Part shown: piece after piece, positions 1 to 10,652 of the stretch
Position numbering within the stretch: the first letter of the stretch is position 1
Layout of the letters: the number at the start of each line of letters is the position of its first letter
From: Bemisia tabaci
Lineage: Eukaryota > Arthropoda > Insecta > Hemiptera > Aleyrodidae
Assembly (NCBI RefSeq): GCF_918797505.1
Contig: NC_092799.1
Coordinates: 14,842,295 to 14,906,294, forward strand
DNA: 64,000 nucleotides
Direction of reading: 5' to 3'
Notes under the pieces: model-generated
Told to the model about the DNA's origin: nothing
Database searches by the model: none
The model's input: the letters and a program-made list of their open reading frames with translations, nothing else
Translations under genes and position numbers: made by a program

Positions 1-525
1 GCTGGGACCCGCGCGGAAAAAGCCCATCGGTTGATAAGCCTTTGTCAACCTTTGCAAACATGACCACTCTTGCAGTGCTTCCAATCTGTAAATAACCGCG
101 GATATACCTAAAGTTCGCTTCGGGGTTACGTGGTTTCGCTAAATTGGGTAAAGTGTCAGCGAGGACAGGATCTACTTTTATCTTTCATAAACGTTACCAG
201 CAAAATCGCCTTTTTCTGCCTTTGAAATTTAACCGGCAGGAGGATGAAAGTCCAGTGCCTCATCGAGGGTAGATCCCTCGATAGAGAAAGGGCTCCAGAG
301 ACACCGCTTTAGAAGCTCCCATTGTGTGAATATCATTCCAGGGATCGACTCCATTTTTCGTCCGGAGAAGATTGAAGTGTGACCTGTTCAACGATGTGTG
401 CAGCAACAAGAGGCATGAGCCCGAATTTGATGGTTAACGGTTGGCTGCTAATCGAGTAAACACAACCTAAAATCAGTGAGCCCAGCCAATAAGAGAGCTA
501 ACGCTAGATTTGTGTTCAGCTAATG
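1..525. other. Unannotated leading segment
   Basis: No gene or repeat family shared with the rest of the window was recognised. A small perfect hairpin (ATCGAGGG, 5-nt loop, CCCTCGAT) lies near 262-282. Reading frames here are short and have no recognisable protein similarity. Confidence 0.4.
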
Positions 526-741
526 ACCGATTCAATCGACAACCGTGAATCGATCGACAGAGCCGTGAATCGTTTGACAAACCATGCAGCGAGTCGATCG
601 ACAAAGTCGTGAGTCGTTTGACAAACCAGCGAGTCGATCGATAAACCTGTGAACTGATCGACAAATCCGTGAATCGATCGAAAAAATCCGGGAGTCAATC
701 GACAAACCCGTGAATCGATCGACAAAAAAGTGAGTCAATCG
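526..741. repeat. GATCGAC minisatellite, unit about 20-21 bp
   Basis: About ten imperfect units of the form CCGTGAATCGATCGACAAA follow one another, with variants such as GAGTCGTTTGACAAACC. The array stays open in several minus-strand frames and gives Ser/Arg/Asp-rich translations, which come from the repeat and not from a gene. Related GATCGATTCACG motifs recur at about 1470-1520 and on both sides of the B element at 44141-44398. The array ends exactly where the foldback element at 742 begins. Confidence 0.85.
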
Positions 742-1294
742 AATGGACCACTGGACAAGGTACGAATTTAAGAATTCTGATACATGTTTCTTAACCAGAA
801 TTTCACGTAGAACACGATTCGCACGACGAAATTTACTGAAACCCACTCCTAACCGAGATATTAATATTTTTATTTCACATTGGTTACGAGGAATTTAAAC
901 TGCCCGCTACAAGGAACTCCAAGCTCTACGTGAGTCAAATCGCGCACTACAACGGTTTCAGCAAGCTTCTCAATCGAGCAATGTTCATTTCCCACCATGT
1001 GTTTTTCAAACTGTAAGTAATTTGCTATAGCTGAGCCAAAGCGTCAAGATTGAGGTTGCCAGATTTTCATATCGCAGAGACTGTCATGATAACGTTTAGC
1101 GCTCGATGTGAATCACGTAGAGCATTGAGTTTTCATGAGCGGGTGGTTTGAATTCACGCATCAGGAATCATTAAATATCTTCGGGAGGAGTTGATTTCGG
1201 TGATTTTCGTTGTGCGCACCGTATTTCACGTGAAATTTTGGTCAAAGAACATGTATCGGAATGCTGAAATTCGTACCTTGTCTAGTGGTCCATT
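742..1294. mobile_element. Family E foldback element, copy 1
   Basis: Terminal inverted repeats start AATGGACCACTGGACAAGG and end CCTTGTCTAGTGGTCCATT. The arms continue inward with matched blocks around GATACATGTTTCTTAACCA and its complement. The element is about 550 bp and has no coding capacity. Further copies lie at 4447-4992 and 42826-43379, with a decayed 3' part at 34030-34384. It looks like a non-autonomous foldback or MITE. No convincing target duplication was found, so the superfamily is open. Confidence 0.75.
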
Positions 1295-1700
1295 GGCCCG
1301 AAACGTCCTGGTTTGTTTTATTTCTCCTTAGCCTTGTATACCAATTTGTTTTTTGTATTTTAATGTGTTTTTATTGTTGTCTGCACTCGGCCGATTGCGT
1401 CTCATCTCTCTTTTAGGCGTTAAAAAATTCCAAATTTTGTCCGACCTCTCCTATGATTCAATCCACCGTGCGTCGATCGATTCACATTTTCACCTTTCGA
1501 TCGATTCACGTCGATCGAATCCATACCCTCCTAAAATCCTCACCAGACGTTGGACGTTGGAATTGAGTTGACAACGATGGATGCCACGAGGCGTTGCTGG
1601 CTAGCATAGCGGAGCGGAGCGGCGACTAACGGTACCGGTGAATGCGGAGTCGAGTTGGCTGCGGGCGACGCATCCAGCGAGCGCATCTAGCGCCAACGTT
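1295..1700. other. Non-coding segment with repeat fragments
   Basis: Contains a fragment near 1428-1475 (AATTTTGTCCGACCTC, then a TCAATCCACCGTG-like end) resembling one end of the inverted-repeat element at 53521-53753. Two GATCGATTCACG motifs near 1470-1515 relate to the minisatellite at 526. A GAGCGGAGCGGCG-rich stretch lies near 1610-1625. No gene is visible. Confidence 0.4.
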
Positions 1701-2334
1701 GGCTCATCGTAGACCCAACCGGGTAGGCATGTTCCTTTCAAATTGTCACCGGGATCATCACGACGGAAAATGAGGCACATGGGCAAATCACTGGGGAAAA
1801 AAACACGTTGGATCTAGAGTCCAGACTCTTGAAAACATTGACAAGAAAAAATACTCTAGATTTAATCAGATTTTTGCTCAAATCAAAAGGAAATCCGCTG
1901 AAATTAAGAGGCTTGGTCCTTGATTTAAGCAAAAATTCCATTGAATCGAGAGTACTTTTTTTCGTCGATGTTTTTAAGAGTCTAGAATCTAGATCCAATG
2001 TGTTCTTTGTTCCAGTGATAAGCTTGTTACGAACTTCAGTTAGATTAAAAAGAAGAGTTGCTCCTTAAGTCCGGAAATAGTACGGATTTTTTAAGGGCGA
2101 TCCGGAAGTACTGAAAAAGTGCGGAAATTCCACGAGAAGGTCCGGAATTTTTTCATCTTTGTCGCAATTTGAGAGAGAAATTCGAATTTTTGAAATTTTT
2201 CGAATTTCGTCCATTGGAGGTACTGAAAAAGTACTGACTTTTTCTGATGAGGAGGTACTGAATTTCTTGGGAATGTACTGAAAAAGTACTGTGATAGTAC
2301 TGATTTTTGGCTAGTTTGTTTTAGTAGACACCCT
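1701..2334. repeat. Family D unit 1 (tandem pair), interrupted by a B element
   Basis: The unit begins GGCTCATCGTAGACCCAACC and ends TTTTAGTAGACACCCT. The interior is full of AGTACTGAAAAAGTACT-type motifs. Without the B element at 1789-2017 it is about 403 bp. Its direct tandem partner at 2335-4207 is about 405 bp once that copy's own insertion is removed. A minus-strand frame of 94 codons (2091-2375) crosses the D1/D2 junction and shares its internal segment with a frame in unit 2, but it matches no known family and its composition reflects the internal repeat. Confidence 0.8.
1789..2017. mobile_element. Family B palindromic MITE in D unit 1
   Basis: Termini are CACTGGGGAAAAAAACACG and its imperfect complement ending TTCCAGTG. 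Inside, the arms GGATCTAGAGTCCAGACTC / GAGTCTAGAATCTAGATCC face each other. The flanks read AAAT before and ATAAGC after; the uninterrupted D unit 2 reads GAATAAGC at the same place, which supports insertion with a 2-bp duplication. Other copies usually show TA on both sides, as in Tc1/mariner-type MITEs. The element has no coding capacity. Confidence 0.8.
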
Positions 2335-2578
2335 GGCTCATCGTAGACCCAACCGGGTAGGCAAGTTCCTTTCAAATTGTCACCGGGATCATCACGACGG
2401 AAAGTGAGACATAAAGACGAATAAGCTCGTTACGAACTTCGGTTAGAGCAAAAAGAAGAGTTGCTCCGTAAGTCCGGAAATAGTACGGAATTTTAAGGGT
2501 GGTCCAGAAGTACTGAAAAAGTGCGGAAATTCCACGAGAAGTTCCGGAATTTTTTTCATCTTTGTTGCAATTTGAGAG

Positions 2579-4038
2579 GGGTTCAGGACATTTTGTCGAC
2601 GATTTTTTGTCCGTGCACCTTTTTTGTCCAGTAGTTTACGCCTACGCGTAAAATAAGCAACAGTGACTTGGTCCAAGCGTTATATTTTAGTCGGTATGTA
2701 AAATTATATTGACTATATGGAAATGAGAAATTGAGAGAGAAGGAGGTGTTGTTATGGTTGCTCATTTTCTAAATGAAATGTTGTTACTTTCCCTTTTTGA
2801 ATCATCTTTTTAAATTGTCATTGGTGAATATTTGGTTTTATTTCTATCCTTAAAATATTGAATGTACAATATATCTTATATATGTATAGGTCCTTTTTTT
2901 AATTTTTTTATTTTTTCTTTACGAAATTATTACTTCATTTTGAAAACATTTATATTTTTAAAACGTGACAAAGGTTTGTAAAACCTTTTCCAAGCGACAT
3001 TAATTTCAATGAGCCGCAGTTGTGCCGACAGAAACTGCAAACATGAATAAAAGAGGGAAAAAAAACACGCAAAAAAACAGCACAATAAAATCACAAAATG
3101 TAAAAGAAAAAATTAAAGTGCTTTGGAAATCATTAAATTTGACACGGAACCACCAATATTTAAAAAACACACAATATATTATTATTCTCCATTGATAAAT
3201 TGAAACATATTTTTTCCCCATCAATTTAAATGACAATAATCAATGCAGAGTGTGCTAACATTTCAAAATCATGAGTTAAAAAACGCTGACTATGCAAGTA
3301 TTTTTAAAGCCGACCAGAGCGGAGTGGCGTGCTGCCAGCGCGAGAGGCTCACTGGCGCCTACAAACCTAAGTGGATACTTCACGCATTGCGCAATGCTTG
3401 AAGTATCCACTTAGGTTTGTAGGCGCCAATGCGCGTTTCGCGCTGGCCGCCCGGGCGCCCGCTCGCCGTGCGGCGGCGCCTGAAGCAACTATTTCACAAC
3501 AGAGGTGTTGCACAGTATTATACGAAATTGAACGTATTAAGAATGACAGGCTTCCTTTAAAAGTACAGATCTTTCCTCACAAAATAAATCAAGATACTTA
3601 TCGTACACAGAACAAATCTAAGAGCCTTTAGCTGAGGCAAATGTAGGGGTTTATCCGGTTCCGGTATAACAAGGTGGATATTTCTTGAAAGATAATTAAG
3701 TCCTGTTACACCAAAGAGGTGTAGAGAGTTTTGGTGAATTTTGTCTCATGGAACTGACGCTCCCCCATTTTTACCAAAACTCTCAACTATATATTATTCT
3801 CCGTTGGACCAAACAGACCAAACAAAAAAACAAGCAAACCCTCATTCTTCCAAGACATTATATTTTCATCCAAAAACGTCGTGAGCAATTGTCGTTTGTA
3901 TTTACATGTGGGCCAATTAACTTTGGGTCTCAACTGGCACGTGGACCAAAACTCTCGTGCCGAAAAAACGCGAGGACGTAAATTACTGGCAAAACCAGGT
4001 GCGCGGACAAAAAATCGTTGACGAAATGTCCTATAACC
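2579..4038. mobile_element. 1.46-kb DNA transposon with 8-bp target duplication
   Basis: The left end starts GGGTTCAGGACATTTTGTC. The right end is the imperfect complement and, read inward from its terminus, starts GGTTATAGGACATTTCGTC. The similarity runs about 70 bp and includes ACGATTTTTTGTCCG in both. TTTGAGAG (2571-2578) and TTTGAAAG (4039-4046) flank it as an 8-bp target duplication with one mismatch, and D unit 1 has the undisrupted site. An 8-bp duplication fits hAT- or P-like elements. No transposase frame is seen. The interior is AT-rich and includes the palindrome at 3354-3428. Confidence 0.75.
3354..3428. repeat. Near-perfect 75-bp palindrome (family M core)
   Basis: Two arms meet with no spacer at the CATTGCGCAATG centre. 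They begin GGCGCCTACAAACCTAAGTG and differ at about one position. The inner block ACTTCACGCATTGCG is shared with family M repeats at 8612-8649, 37886-38035 and 60569-60722, so this is one M unit fused to its mirror image. Confidence 0.85.
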
Positions 4039-4324
4039 TTTGAAAGAGAAATTCAAATTTTTGAAATTTTTCGAATTTCGTCCATTGGAGGTACTGAAAA
4101 AGTACTGACTTTTCCTGATGAGGAGGTACTAAATTTCTTGGGAATGTACTGAAAAAGTACTGTAATAGTACTGATTTTTGGCTAGTTTGTTTACAGACAC
4201 CCTGGCTAGAGCAAAATTGAGAGTTGATTTCTATAGAAAATGCCTCAAAAATCACGATGAAAGCATCGGAAAAGTCTAAATTACCCTCCTAACTCCACAA
4301 TATGTGTAAGAACGCGTTTTTTAA

Positions 4325-5153
4325 ACTTTCCGCTTCAAAACGATATTGCGGTACAGGTGAACATTTCGTAAGAGGGGTCGATCCATCCAACCCTTGCGCA
4401 CTAGGATACTACACAATATTAAATATAGCTTACGTTTCCGCGCGCAAATGGACCACTAGACAAGGTACGAATTTAAGCATTCTGATACATGTTTTTTAAC
4501 CAAAATTTCACGTAGAACACGATGCGCACAACCAAAATTACCGAAATCAACTCTTAACGAAGATACTTGATGATTCCTGATGCGTGAATTCAAACCACTC
4601 GCTCAATAAAACTCAATGCTCTACGTGATTCACATTGCGCGTTGAATATTATCGTGACAGTCTCTGCGATATGAAAATCTGGCAACCACAATTTTGACGC
4701 TTTGGCTCAGCTATAGCAAATTGCTTATCATTTGAACAACACATGGTGGGAAATGAACATTGAGAGGCTTGCTGAAACTGTTGTAGTGCGCGCTTTGACT
4801 CACGTAGAGCTTTGAGTTTCTTGTGAGCGGGCAGTTCAAAATCCGCGTAACCAATGTGAAATAAAAAGGTTAATATCTTCGCCAGGAGTTAGTTTCCGTA
4901 ATTTTCGTTGCGCGAATTGTGTTCTACGTGAAATTCTGATTAAGAAACATGTATCAGAATGCTTGAATTCGTGCCTGGTCTAGTGGTCCATTGTAAGGAA
5001 GAACCATGGTGTTTATCAATGGAAGGAAAATTTAAATATAAACACATCAATTGTAAAATCACGTTTTGTCATGTGTGTTTAGCATCCTAGTGCGCAAGGG
5101 CTCAAATGCTCTTACGCCTGTACCGTAGAACCGTTTTTGAAGCGGAAAGCTTT
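4325..5153. repeat. Outer inverted repeat hosting an E element
   Basis: The left arm (about 4325-4415) contains CTTTCCGCTTCAAAACG, GGTACAGG and CCTTGCGCACTAGGAT. The right arm (about 5075-5153) carries the complements ATCCTAGTGCGCAAGG, CCTGTACCGT and TTTTTGAAGCGGAAAG in reverse order. Between them sits the whole E element 4447-4992, so this older palindrome was the target of a later insertion. No coding potential. Confidence 0.65.
4447..4992. mobile_element. Family E foldback element, copy 2
   Basis: It starts AATGGACCACTAGACAAGG and ends CTGGTCTAGTGGTCCATT. It is about 546 bp and collinear, in opposite internal order, with the copies at 742 and 42826. It is non-coding and nested in the outer inverted repeat 4325-5153. 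Confidence 0.75.
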
Positions 5154-5181
5154 TGGGTTTACAGAGGATGAAGTTTTTTGT

Positions 5182-5408
5182 TGATGCCGCAATCACACGC
5201 TGAATATAGCAGCTGAATTTGGAAGTGAACATTCGAGTTATTTCCTCCAGATATATATTAAATCTACTCGAATAGTTCAGACAAATCCAACATTAGTCCG
5301 ATGGTTGCTGAGAATCGTTGCTGAATTTTTCGCGTTACGCGCAAAATTCAGGCATCAGGCCGATGAATTCCACATTCAAGCCACATTCAGCGTGTGATTG
5401 CGGCATGA
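5182..5408. mobile_element. Short inverted-repeat element
   Basis: The left end reads TGCCGCAATCACACGCTGAA and the right end the exact complement, TTCAGCGTGTGATTGCGGCA. About 220 bp, no reading frame and no second copy in the window. Probably a MITE; target duplication unclear. Confidence 0.65.
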
Positions 5409-6315
5409 GATTACTGGGAGCGAACACTGAATTCTCGTCCGACCTCAGGGAATCATCAGCTACAGTATACTGATTCTGACTGTAAGTTCTGAGTTTCCTG
5501 ATCTGATGATAGTCTAACAGCGAAGCGGCTCGGCGATTTCCGGACGCTGGAGACTCGGCGTCGACGGGCGTCGGGGAAAGTGGTGGGGCAGGGGGGGAAT
5601 AGTGGACGGCTACCTTCCTGAACTTGCGGTGGCGACGGTCTAGTTATCCCGGCTGACCAGTGGCCGGTCGGGATCCGATCCGAATCCGATGATTCAATGA
5701 TTCAATGACACTCGCAATAAGCCGCAACCTGCGCGGGCCCGGGACTGCGTATAGTCTTCCTGCGTCGCGAACCAAGGTCGCACCGCGTCTCGCATCTCTG
5801 GTCATCGTCATCGCCGACTTCTGCCGTGCTAAGGAAGAACGCCGTATGAGCCATCAGGCGTTGCCGAATTTCCTTCGACAAATCATGAATGGAGATGTTT
5901 CATGTGTGAGGAATTTGCGATTTGACTATTGATTCTTGTGTATAAGTTTGCGAGAAACATGATGGTGCCACTGGTCTTCTCTGGAATCAACTCCCAAGCT
6001 CAAAAAAGCTCTCAAGTTGAGGTCAAAATGGAGGAGATATCCCACGCTATCCTGTCCACGTCTACAAACGTGTCAACCGGCGTGCATATTTATATTTCCT
6101 TTGCTCTGATAAAGACCATGTGCTTCCTCATGATTTTCAGCTTGGAATAGACAGCAGAGTTGGGATTATCGATCTTAGCTGCTGCCGAAAGATCCCAATC
6201 CTATAACAAACTTCTAACAATTTTGCCGAATTCCGGCGATCAAGACCGAGAATTTTGACTACAGCTGCCGTGCTTATCAAAATGTGGATATTTTCGGAAA
6301 CTTGTGTACCTAATG
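5409..6315. other. Non-coding segment with a family A fragment
   Basis: At 5821-5890 lies a 5' half of family A (CTGCCGTGCTAAGGAAGAAC ... TTGCCGAATTTCCTTCGAC) without its partner arm. The rest, including GC-rich DNA at 5520-5700, shows no gene or repeat that I recognise. Confidence 0.55.
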
Positions 6316-6568
6316 CTGCCGTGCTAAGGAAAAACGCCGTATGAACCATCAGACATTGCCACATTTTCTTTTACAAATCGCAAATTTCCAGGAAAATTAG
6401 TGGCTATTTCTCCTCGAATTGTTCGCATGCTTTCGTTCATAATTTGATGTAAAAAGTCTGAAAATGTCAAGGAAAACTATTCATAACTTTCCTCATAAAT
6501 AAACATTTTATCAAAGGAAACTTGGCAACGCCTGAAGGCTCATACGGCGTTCTTACTTAGCACGGCAG
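6316..6568. mobile_element. Family A palindromic MITE
   Basis: It starts CTGCCGTGCTAAGGAAAAAC and ends CTTAGCACGGCAG. Both arms carry CCGTATGA and TTGCC..TTTC blocks in inverted order. About 250 bp and non-coding. Its flanks (AATG / TGTG) show no clear target duplication. Confidence 0.85.
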
Positions 6569-7112
6569 TGTGGGTGTTGGTTGATTTTCAAACTTCCTAC
6601 GGCGTGAGTCGTATTGCACGTATAACATTGCACGTAGTAACGCTTGGAAGAGGTGCTTTAATTCAAACCTGGTTTAGTGACATGCAAAATAATATTTCTT
6701 CCTGATGTGAGTCACCCCGCGCGTATTTCTCCTTCATTGGACTGTAAAACGTCTAGGCTCCGCTACACATACGTCAGGAAAAGGTTCATAGAGTCATAAA
6801 CAAGGGATAAATCACGGCGCCTAAACCAATAAAATGCGCAGATACGGAAACCGTCCGGCTGATGCGAGTTGGCGCGGCGTGAAGCGTAATTCGCCGGCGC
6901 ACGGTGGGACACGCCTTTGAATGAGATCGGACCTGAAATCATCTACTAAAACTTCTGATTTTGCTGTTTACTACTCCATTTTATAAAATTTAAGTGGTCA
7001 CTCTAAAGCAAGTTTTCAAGCGGAAACCAATGGAACCACTTTTAAACTTCTAGGTTTAGTTTTAAGAGTGATTTAAGCTTTTCAAGTCTCCACGTAATGC
7101 CTGACCTCTCTT

Positions 7113-7356
7113 CTGCCGTGCTAAGGAATAACGTCGTATGAACATTCAAGAGTTGCCAAATTTCCTTCGATAAAATGCTAATTTTTGAGGAAAGTTATGA
7201 ATATTTTTCCATGAATTTCTCAGGAACTTTAGATGAAATTGCGAGCAAAAGTATCGGAAAGGAAATATTCATAAGTTTACCAGGAAATTCGTGTTTTACC
7301 AAAGGACCTTTGGCAACGCCTGGAGGTTCATACGGCGTTTTCCCTTGGCACGGCAG
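7113..7356. mobile_element. Family A palindromic MITE with TCTT duplication
   Basis: Ends CTGCCGTGCTAAGGAAT and CCCTTGGCACGGCAG. The four bases TCTT precede and follow the element, giving a 4-bp target duplication. The reading frames in it on both strands come from the palindrome. Confidence 0.85.
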
Positions 7357-7613
7357 TCTTACTGACTCGCTCCACTGTGCGACGGACTGGCTTAAAACCG
7401 TAAACAAGGTCCGCGTAGGTACGTGGCACGTGGGACCACGCTGCTAAATTGGGCGGTAAGACTCTGGATGGACCTGAAAGAACCGTTTTTTGGTGCAGTT
7501 CGGCAACTTTAACGCACGATTTTCCCACGACGCCACGATGCGGTAAGCTCATCGAGTGCGTGACGCTAACCGAAGGGAACGTTGTCTCCGGAGCAGTCTT
7601 CACGTCACGCACG

Positions 7614-7777
7614 CAGTGGCGTGGCGTGAATAATCGATTATCGATATCTCGCCATTTGAAGCTATGGTAAAGAATCGATTACTAAGGTGTTCGCTGCGAA
7701 CACCCTGATAATCGATCTTTTTTCATAGGTTTAAATGGCATAACAATCGATATATCTCAATTCACGCCACGCCACTG
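7614..7777. mobile_element. Family C hAT-like MITE
   Basis: Starts CAGTGGCGTGGCGTGAAT and ends ATTCACGCCACGCCACTG. The inner arms hold CATTTGAAGCTATGG and ATAGGTTTAAATGG, around a TTCGCTGCGAACACC centre. About 164 bp. Other copies show exact 8-bp duplications; here the flanks have decayed (only ACG is shared). Confidence 0.8.
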
Positions 7778-7856
7778 ACGTCAGGTCACGTCAACCGACG
7801 ATGAAATCCCTCAGTTGCCGACCTTTGCTTTTTTAGGGTCCAGGGTAGTTATAATA

Positions 7857-8109
7857 CTGCCGTGCTGAGGAAGAACGCCGTATGAACCAATAGGCGTTGC
7901 CGAATTTCCGTCGACAAAATTAGAATTTTCAAGAAAATTTGTGGATATTTCTCCTCTGATTTTTCAGAGGGTCTCGTACGTAATTTGATCTAAAAATGTT
8001 GAAGATTTCAAGGAAAAATATTCATGATTCTCTTCTAAAATAAAGATTTTCCAAGAAGAAATTTGGCAACACTCGAATGTACATACGGCGCTTATCCTTA
8101 GCAAGGTAG
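7857..8109. mobile_element. Family A palindromic MITE with AATA duplication
   Basis: Starts CTGCCGTGCTGAGGAAGAAC and ends in a mutated CCTTAGCAAGGTAG. AATA flanks both sides. About 253 bp, non-coding. Confidence 0.8.
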
Positions 8110-9589
8110 AATAAGGATGAGCTCCGCTGAGCATAACTTCGGAGGGTGCAAAAAGTTCCATGCCCTCCTCAAATTAAATTAGTCTTCCCTCGTTTTCGAC
8201 CGAATTAATTGTGACTTTATTTTAGCTGAAAAAAAGGAGAGACCCTAATTTCCCCGGATGATTAAACTTTTCCACCGTAAAAACGTCGCTCCGACGAAAT
8301 TTGAAGATATGTTTATATTCTTCCCTCATTTATCCCGTTCTACAGCAAAAATTCTACTGCAGAATGTTCACAAACCAACGATTGATCGGTCATTCGCAAA
8401 CTGCGTAGTCAGTGGGAAAATTGCGTGAGCTACGACCTTGAATAAATGATATGAAATTTCTTACGTTTTGATCAAAATGCGCTCCACTTTTTGCAAACAC
8501 CTTTCAAAGTTGTGGGCGCCCGCTGCTCTACGCATTTCAAAATTGAGTGCGCATCTCGGAACTTTACTTAGCCCGATTTGCGAGTCAAGAACCGAGAGCT
8601 AGACTGCGTGGTGCGATGCTTGAAGTATTCTTACAGTCTTGCAGGCGCTTCCCGAAATCGTTTTTAGCGCAAACCGAACTTCTTCCGCCGGTAATAATGA
8701 GGTCCCTTTTCACAGATCTGGTCGTATTTATGAAATCGACTGCTTAAATATTGATTAAAAAAAAAATCTACGAAAGCGTTAAATTTATGTAAATTTACTG
8801 CAAAAGCGTTGACTTTTTTGAAAATTACCGCGAATCCACTATTTTTTTGGTGAAAATTACTGAGAACACGCGATGTCATAGTGCATAGGTTGGATTCCTG
8901 GTTGCTTGAAACTAAGGAGGCCGAAGAATTCTCTGCACCCTTGCTCTATCGGGACTTCTCCATTTTACGTGACCGAATTGGTTGAAATTAATGTATAATT
9001 CGCCGTATTGTGACTGATGAATGTCGGGGTGTGCACTTTACTAGGCGAGTTTTTACACATCAGGTGAGAATTGCTGAGCAAATTGGTCGACTCTCAGGTC
9101 ATCAATCATCATCAGGTGACTGAGCGTTGCCTTCCGTAAGTAACTTTTACTTTTACAATACAAGGAATATAGCAGAGCGTGGTCGCGAAAGTATATTATC
9201 TCTGGCTCATTTAAATCTAATTTGGCATATATGTATTAATCAGAAATCAATGTGACCTCTTAAAATGAAACAAGTTGGTTTTTGCAATCGCTAGCGATAG
9301 CTTGATTCGTCATGGGAACTTTTGCTTCTGGGATATGAAAATTTTAAGGTACAGTTCGTTTGTAGTATCTTCAGAATTGAAGGGGCTATGTAATTTTGTG
9401 TCGACATCTCTTTTTTAACATTTTTAATTTTTTTTCTTTGCATACAAGAAAGCTGTTATTTACCAATTATTTATTTTCGTTGGATTATGTATGGTTTTTG
9501 GAAGTTAACGCATTTAACTTTCAGTTTCGTTTTTTCGGCGTAAAGTATGATATTTTTACTCTACGTATATGCCCGAATACGCATCATAA
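8110..9589. other. Unannotated segment with an M fragment
   Basis: Only 8612-8649 is recognisable: GCGATGCTTGAAGTATTC then CAGTCTTGCAGGCGC, one M half-unit in reverse orientation. No gene, RNA or other shared repeat was recognised in the remaining 1.4 kb. Confidence 0.45.
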
Positions 9590-9842
9590 CGACGGTGAAA
9601 CTACCAAACCACGTATCTCGTTTGCGGTGTTTAAAAATCTCCGCTCACATTTTATTTTTTTGAAGTAGACCAAATCCATATCATTCCTTGAAATTTTCAC
9701 AGAATTTTCTCCGCACGAAGAGGAAAAATCACGGAAATTTTCAAGACTGGACGTTAAGTAGCTTTTCATTTAAAAAATAAAGTATGACAGGAAGTCTGCG
9801 ACGTCGCAAACCGAGATACGTGGTTTGGTAGTTTCACCGTCG
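9590..9842. mobile_element. TIR element starting CGACGGTGAAAC
   Basis: The left end CGACGGTGAAACTACCAAAC continues to an ACGTATCTCG block; the right end is the complement, ending GGTTTGGTAGTTTCACCGTCG-like at 9842. The inverted repeats are about 38 bp and nearly perfect. ATAA lies immediately on both sides, a plausible 4-bp duplication. 253 bp and non-coding, so a MITE. Confidence 0.8.
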
Positions 9843-9894
9843 ATAAGTGACCTATGTGCTTCCTAAGTTGCCATTTTTTTCATTCAAATAGATG

Positions 9895-10470
9895 TAACCG
9901 AAATGTTAGATGTGTACTACCTATACTACTTTCATGTCATTGCTTTATTTATTTATTTATTTATTTATTTATCTATTTATCTACTTTTTGCGTAGGTATA
10001 AATTGTTATTTTTTGCTGAGTTTTGGAGAAAATATTGCTTTAAGAACGTGGAATGTAAATTAGTTTTATTGAAAAAAGAAATACCATCATTAATTTGGGC
10101 GAACAGAGAAAATATACATCAATATTTGGGTCAACATCTCCCTGATTATATGAAGGATGAATATATTAGTATTTCTGTATCAAAAAACTTAGCTTTTGTC
10201 TTCAGAGACACAATGATTCTAGTCCCAGTCAATTTGTTTTATTGAAAAAACAAAAAAACAAAAAATAAATAAAAAAAAAACAACTGAAATGTTAGACATA
10301 CTATTTTCATGTCTTTCTATTTGTATCAATAGGTACTTTTTGCTTAACTTACGAACGTTGAATGCAAATTAACTTTATTGAAAAAAGAAAATAACGTCAT
10401 TAATTTGGGGGAACATGTGGCTGATTACATGAAGAAGGTATATTCCAGTATTTTTGTTTAACATATTAAC
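9895..10470. repeat. Diverged tandem duplication with a 38-bp TTTA run
   Basis: A block starting GAAATGTTAGA at about 9899 recurs from about 10284 (CTGAAATGTTAGACATAC). Both share TTTATTGAAAAAAGAAATA and TGATTA.ATGAAG. The (TTTA)n run is 9944-9981. Copy 1 is open for 111 codons on the plus strand (9910-10245), ending in a hydrophobic stretch. In copy 2 the matching frame closes early and lacks about 28 bp, so coding is doubtful. Confidence 0.55.
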
Positions 10471-10555
10471 TCACGAGAAAATGTTCGTACATTTATCATC
10501 TACTATTAATTATTTTTTGATGATTAGTCTAAAACATTCAATGCAACCATTAAAA

Positions 10556-10652
10556 AGTAGTTCCCATCGTCGGGTATCGAACTCCCGATCGCCGGGTGCC
10601 CGCACCGAATCAAAAATACGAGGTGGTTTAGTCAACTAGGCTATAATGGATT
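10556..10652 (-). mobile_element. tRNA-derived SINE head
   Basis: On the minus strand a perfect A box, TAGCCTAGTTG (10643-10633), is followed about 50 nt later by a perfect B box, GTTCGATACC (10582-10573), inside GGGAGTTCGATACCCG. This is the internal RNA polymerase III promoter of a tRNA or tRNA-derived SINE. The sequence does not fold into a normal tRNA: the box spacing is long and there is no matching acceptor stem. SINE fits better than a gene. Confidence 0.6.

Larger units (their letters stand above)
2335..4207. repeat. Family D unit 2, split by a 1,460-bp element
   Basis: The left part is 2335-2578 and the right part 4039-4207; together they match unit 1 from start to end. The break falls inside TTTGAGAGAGAAATTC of unit 1 (2169-2184). 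The unit ends GTTTACAGACACCCTGGCT, as unit 1 does. Confidence 0.8.

Noticed and set aside
9910..10245. 111-codon frame as a protein fragment
   Set aside because: It starts in a TTTA repeat, and the duplicated copy at 10284-10470 has lost the frame through a deletion.
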